Of a DNA stretch of 64,000 bases, positions 60,368 to 64,000 are shown piece by piece. Below the pieces are notes generated by a model. That model was not told the DNA's origin and searched no databases. It saw only the letters and a program-made list of their open reading frames with translations. The position numbers and the translations under genes are program-made. The DNA comes from Sarcomyxa edulis (lineage: Eukaryota > Basidiomycota > Agaricomycetes > Agaricales > Mycenaceae), in NCBI GenBank assembly GCA_009761415.1, contig QUOL01000014.1, forward strand, positions 62,001 through 126,000. Direction: 5' to 3'. Numbering within the stretch: position 1 is the stretch's first letter; each line of letters starts with the position of its first letter.

Positions 60368-60428
60368 CCCGTTTCACACCTTCCTAAAAAGGAAATTCCC
60401 GTTTCACACTTGCCTAAAAAAGGAAATT
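60368..60428. repeat. Tandem repeat containing the tRNA terminator
   Basis: Two units, 60368-60397 and 60398-60428, share CCCGTTTCACAC, CCTAAAAA and GGAAATT with few differences. On the minus strand each unit carries a T run (T5 and T6) just downstream of the tRNA, so the repeat duplicates the Pol III terminator. Confidence 0.75.
60416..60421 (-). terminator. Pol III terminator of tRNA-Leu
   Basis: A run of six T on the minus strand begins seven bases after the tRNA discriminator base. A T5 run (60386-60390) about 30 bases on could act as a backup. Confidence 0.65.
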
Positions 60429-60552
60429 GATCAGAGTGGGACTCGAACCCACGCCCCGAAAGACCAGATCACGTGATGATATGACGTAAGAGGTAATCGT
60501 AGATACGATTTGATCCTTAGTCTGGCGCCTTAGACCACTCGGCCATCTGACC
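60428..60552 (-). tRNA. tRNA-Leu (anticodon AAG), with intron
   Basis: Reads GGTCAGA at the 5' end and TCTGATC plus A discriminator at the 3' end, pairing as the acceptor stem with one G-T pair. The A box is TGGCCGAGTGG and the B box GGTTCGAGTCC. The anticodon stem CCAGA/TCTGG encloses the loop C-T-AAG-G-A, so the anticodon is AAG (leucine CUU/CUC). A 45-base intron sits between positions 37 and 38; it contains the palindrome ATCACGTGAT at its 3' splice side. A long variable arm (TCTTTCGGGGC) fits a class II tRNA. Length is 125 bases with the intron, CCA not encoded. Confidence 0.92.
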
Positions 60553-60874
60553 ATGAAGAAGGAGGCTTTGAGGAGGCCTAAGAGCTGCGGCTCTTGAGAA
60601 ACCATGTGACATCTTCTCCATCATCGCCGCGACAGTGCCGCGACAATGGGCAGGTCATCGGTCACCTGAACATCTGCTGTTAAGTACGGTGGGTCGCGTA
60701 CGGTACGCGACAAGCTGATGATTTGCCGCTGTGAGTAATCTCTATACAATCTGACTAATTTGTCTAACTAAGCAGCTCAAGACACCATATAAACCCCGAA
60801 CCAAATGCTTTGACAATAGGCTCGCATCAAAAACTCGAACCTTCCTCAGGTCTTCCTCACTTTGAGCTGTTACC
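60553..60874. promoter_or_regulatory. Divergent region between tRNA-Leu and epoxide hydrolase
   Basis: 322 bases. A CATATAAACC run at about 60786-60795, roughly 85 bases before the ATG, could be a TATA-like element for the hydrolase gene. Confidence 0.35.
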
Positions 60875-62488
60875 ATGTCTTCTGAGGCCCCTTTCAAAGT
60901 CGCTATCTCGGACGAGAAGATTTCCCTCTTGAAGGCCAAGCTCGAGCTGGCAACATTCCCCGATGAGCTCGAGAATTCGGGTTGGGATTATGGAGTCCCA
61001 CTGGCTGATCTTCGTCGCTTGGTCGCTCGCTGGAAGGATGGCTACGACTGGAAAGCTCACGAGGCGGAAATCAACAAACTGCCGCAGTTCACTCGAGACA
61101 TCGAGGTCGAAGGCTATGGTAGCACCCTCAACATCCACTACGTGCATCAGAAAAGTGAAGTGGCAAATGCTATTCCTTTGCTATTCGTGCATGGCTGTGA
61201 GTATCGGCTTCTACTTCATTGGATCACAATCTCATATCTCGAAACGCACGCGTCGTTTCCTCACTGCAGGGCCTGGGAGCTTCCTTGAAGTGCGAAAGGT
61301 TCTTCCGCTATTGACTGCAGCATCTCCCGATCATCCGAGTTTCCATGTCGTTGCTTTCAGCTTGCCTGGATTTGGGTTCTCAGAGGCGCCAAAGAAGAAA
61401 GCATTTCTCCCCTCTCATTATGCCGAGGTCCGTTCGAAACTCATTGCAATCATACGTTCGCCGCCGGCTGACGCGTATGTTAGGTCGGAAACAAGCTCAT
61501 GCTTGCTCTGGGATACAACGAATACGGTAAGGCATGCTGTTGATCGTTGATCACACGACTTGGTTCAACTCATCTGTCTACAGTCACACAAGGAGGAGAC
61601 TGGGGATGGATGGTACGTCTGACATCAACATGAACATTATAAGCTGATTCCGAGTCTCATATCAGGTCACTCGACACATTGCTATCATCTATGGTGGAAA
61701 AAACAATAAAGCCTGGCACACAAATACCCCCGTGTGAGTGACTTCTTCTATTCATCTTCGTAGTTGCTGAATACGCGCCTCCTGGACAGCGGACAGCCTC
61801 TCCGTTTTACTTCTAACCCGCTTTTATATCTCTCGCACCTGGTCACACCTTATACAGCTGCTGAAAAGGCAGGCTTCGCCCGCACTAAATGGTTTCTGAC
61901 AAAAGGCAAAGGGTATTCCCATGAACAATCGACGCAGCCTCAGACTCTAGGATATAGTCTAGCTGATTCGCCGGTCGGTTTATTAGCTTGGATCTATGAG
62001 AAGCTACACAACTGGACCGATGCCTATCCATGGGAAGACGACGAAAGTGAGCGTTGGCTCTCCTTCGATCCGTGCATTACTCACCTGGTCTCTTTCATCC
62101 AGTTTTGACTTGGATTTCGGTTTATTGGTTCTCTCGTGCGGGTCCCGCCGCTTCGTTGCGGATCTACTATGAGTGTTCACAAGCCGGAGCCGTTAGCACC
62201 AAGAAACCCACCATACCCGTTGGTCTCTCCTTCTTTCCAAAGGAGCTCGAGGCTTTTCCACGCAAGTAAGTTGCAGGTTTTAGTATATCTGAGGCAGTGA
62301 CTCATCGAAATCAACGCAGGTGGACGCGAGCTATCGGTACTAATGTGGTTTTCGAAGCCGAACACGACAGTGGGGGTCATCACGCAGCTTATGAGAAGCC
62401 GGATGTGCTGGTAGGAGACTTGCACAGGATGTTCGGAAAGGGAGGTCCTGCTTTCGGGGTTGTACCTGGGAAGACCGGGTATGCTTAA
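60875..62488 (+). CDS. Epoxide hydrolase (microsomal/juvenile-hormone type)
   Basis: Opens epoxides to diols. The start is MSSEAPFKVAISDEKISLLK (ATG 60875). The N-terminal EHN domain is clear (ELENSGWDYGVPLADLRRLV, then KLPQFTRDIEVEGYG). The hydrolase fold shows LLFVHGWPGSFLEV across an intron (HGxP oxyanion loop), VVAFSLPGFGFSEAP, and VTQGGDWGWMVTRHIA with the nucleophile Asp in GGDWG. The cap region includes YSLADSPVGLLAWIYEKL. The catalytic His is in EHDSGGHHAAYEKPDVLVGD near the C-terminus. It ends GKTGYA at 62486-62488. About eight introns; all catalytic residues found. Physiological substrate unknown. Confidence 0.9.
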
Positions 62489-63417
62489 ACCGTGACAGTA
62501 CTTATATGGATACGTTGAATAAGCACCGATTGCATCTTGCAATTCCTCGAAGCGGGAGGGAATGCTTCGTATACGTACACTTGATGCACTGTGTCACATC
62601 TGAGCCAACTGGAATGGTGCTTGAGACAGCGAGGACACGACTCGAGGTGGTCATATAAGGCGTGGGTTCGGGTCCCACTGGAATCAAATTAATCAAACGC
62701 GACGCGACTCGAGGTTGTCAAATAAGGCGTGGGTTCAGGTCCCACTTGAATCAGACGCGACGAGGCGTGACGAATTCTAGTCTCTTGAGTCATCACGTGT
62801 ATCGCTTTCGTGTTTTCCACCTTTCCAACGATGATCTGACCCGGGGAACCCTGGGTCAGGCATAGTGATTATTCGAGGTTCAAGTTCGCGAGCGTACAAG
62901 AGCCCATGGTACAGATGCTCCTCCAAGCTTGTTCGAGGCTGAAGAGATAGTGTACCGGCGCGAAGACGCGAAGTAACAAGTGTGGTGATTTTCCAGGGTA
63001 GGCATATAGTCCACGAGTGTCTAAAGTGCTTTCTGACGGACGGTTGAGTGTCAGATCGTCCGTCTATCTGTAGGATTCTACTAGGATCGAAGATGAACGC
63101 GACGCTTCAAAATCACATGACATGTCACGCTAATTTTGGAGGGATTCTCGGAAGGCAACAGTACTACAACAAGGAGACAGAGTCCAACCATCATCGACAA
63201 GTGGCAGATGCCTTGCATGTATGGACGAGCGACCTAGTTCAAGCTCAAGTTGCACCGATCACGATTTGGCTACCTTGCTACTACGAACATAGTGGCAAGT
63301 CCCGAAAGCGAGAGTCGTCCGAACAGACTCGGGTATAAACACACGTAAGCATATGAACTAGACTGAAATGTGATTGTTGGCATAAAGTAAGTAGCAAATT
63401 GAAGCTACTCACAATGA
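62489..63417. other. Intergenic with tRNA-like repeats
   Basis: 929 bases between the epoxide hydrolase and the inverted F-box copy. It holds the tandem tRNA-like units listed separately. No gene supported. Confidence 0.5.
62638..62753 (+). repeat. Tandem tRNA 3'-half-like units
   Basis: Two 49-base units (62638-62686 and 62705-62753) differ at four positions and are 18 bases apart. Each contains a T-arm-like hairpin, GTGGGTTC then GGTCCCAC, one or two changes from the T-arm of the tRNA-Leu at 60428-60552, preceded by AAGGC. B-box matches are imperfect (GGTTCGGGTCC, GGTTCAGGTCC). They look like tRNA-derived fragments rather than working tRNAs. Confidence 0.65.
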
Positions 63418-64000
63418 CTACTTGTAGAAATTGATAACCAAGGTACCGTGAGTGTAATCGTCATAAAACAGTGCTCCACTGTACGGGAAAAGACCGATCT
63501 GGCCAATGGAACTCGGAAGCTGAAGATCGACACCATCGTTGTCTTCAAGGCTAAACAGCTGATGGACATTTGTATCCTGGCCATCAGCACCCGTGACACG
63601 TCGGGAGATTTGTCTATGGCCTGCATATGATACCGTGTTATCCCACAAGAGTTCTCTGCTTAGAGTAATTGGATACCAGTCGATTGCGCTGTCTACAATG
63701 AAGGAGGATTTATGATGCAATGCCGGGGAATCAGAAGGGTCAAGGATGAGCGAATAGTGACAGACATGTCCAGGAATGCGGTCCCGTTCAAAGAGATCAA
63801 CTGGGTGAGAGAGTACCCAGATCTTGTACACATCGTCGCGGAACGGATGCTTGCAGATCGAGAACTCGAGGGTTAGACAAGAAGGAGGTCGAAAAGAATC
63901 TGATGAAGAATAAGGGATATCTTCGATGATCTGGATAGCTTCTAGGTTGTCGACCGAGTGTGTAGGACACCAGTATTTGTCGAGCGAATCCATGGTCCAG
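63418..64000 (-). CDS. F-box protein paralogue (copy B, C-terminal part; runs off the right edge)
   Basis: Only the 3' part of the gene is in the window. It reads MDSLDKYWCPTHSVDNLEAI, KHPFRDDVYKIWVLSHP, YSLILDPSDSPALHHKSS, SYAGHRQISRR and EDNDGVDLQLPSS, and ends YDDYTHGTLVINFYK (stop 63418-63420). Block by block this aligns with the C-terminus of the F-box gene at 57648-59261, but in the opposite orientation. Copy B has an insertion not in copy A (WYPITLSRELLWDNT, before the SYAGH block). The internal Met at 63991-63993 is not the gene start. F-box content itself is outside the window and is inferred from copy A. Confidence 0.8.
   Translation of the reverse strand, partial: WTMDSLDKYWCPTHSVDNLEAIQIIEDIPYSSSDSFRPPSCLTLEFSICKHPFRDDVYKIWVLSHPVDLFERDRIPGHVCHYSLILDPSDSPALHHKSSFIVDSAIDWYPITLSRELLWDNTVSYAGHRQISRRVTGADGQDTNVHQLFSLEDNDGVDLQLPSSIGQIGLFPYSGALFYDDYTHGTLVINFYK

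Larger units (their letters stand above)
59262..60427. other. Intergenic, with tRNA fragment and direct repeats
   Basis: 1.17 kb between the F-box gene and the tRNA. No gene is supported. It holds a tRNA 3'-end fragment at 60240-60259 and a tandem 30/31-base repeat at 60368-60428. Confidence 0.5.

Noticed and set aside
1..64000. Mobile elements, CRISPR arrays or virus-derived genes
   Set aside because: No transposase, reverse transcriptase, integrase or capsid motif, no terminal repeats with target duplications, and no spaced repeat array was seen.

Overview
The window reads as nuclear DNA of a filamentous basidiomycete, most likely an agaricomycete. Genes are dense on both strands and cut by many short (about 45-70 nt) GT-AG introns. 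The content fits that group: a fungal phytochrome, SIN cytokinesis genes, a DUF6699-like protein, a macrofage-activating-glycoprotein (MAG) type GPI protein, a family-specific F-box pair and a P450. There are no bacterial operons, no CRISPR array and no intact transposon. All gene models were assembled by hand from open frames joined at plausible splice sites; where only one boundary is uncertain this is stated.

Layout. 1-6 kb: 5' part of a SepH/Cdc7-type kinase (-), a Pep12-type Qa-SNARE (-) and a secreted pectin methylesterase (+). 6.4-12.2 kb: a hybrid histidine kinase phytochrome (-). 12.8-17.2 kb: a small hypothetical gene (-), a DUF6699-like gene (+) and IWR1 (+). 17.3-26 kb: a histidine-acid-phosphatase-like membrane protein (-), a BOR1-type transporter (-), an ABHD12-like hydrolase (+) and a MYND-finger protein (+). 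26-33.6 kb: UreG (-), USB1 (+), two tandem methyltransferases (-) and a Vip1-like RRM protein (-). 34.8-37.7 kb: a cyanamide-hydratase-like HD protein (-) and an orphan ORF (+). 37.7-41.6 kb: a gene-poor stretch with traces of coding sequence. 41.6-50.1 kb: a Cdc11/Nud1 LRR scaffold (+) and a TALE homeodomain protein (+). 52.5-57.3 kb: a P450 (-) and the MAG-like protein (+). 57.6-64 kb: a rearranged-looking block with an F-box gene (+), an intron-containing tRNA-Leu (-), tRNA fragments, an epoxide hydrolase (+) and an inverted, truncated second copy of the F-box gene (-).

Functional links. The kinase at the left edge and the LRR scaffold at 41.6-46.8 kb belong to the same septation initiation network and both act at the spindle pole body. 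UreG (urease maturation) and the cyanamide-hydratase-like protein (which would make urea) could touch the same nitrogen pathway, but they are separate genes 7.7 kb apart and the link is only suggestive. The rest look like ordinary housekeeping, secretory and accessory genes. I did not find a convincing new multi-gene system. The best leads are the tRNA-derived fragments and duplicated Pol III terminator near 60-63 kb, the inverted F-box pair, the odd haem loop of the P450, and the unexplained coding traces at 39-41.4 kb.
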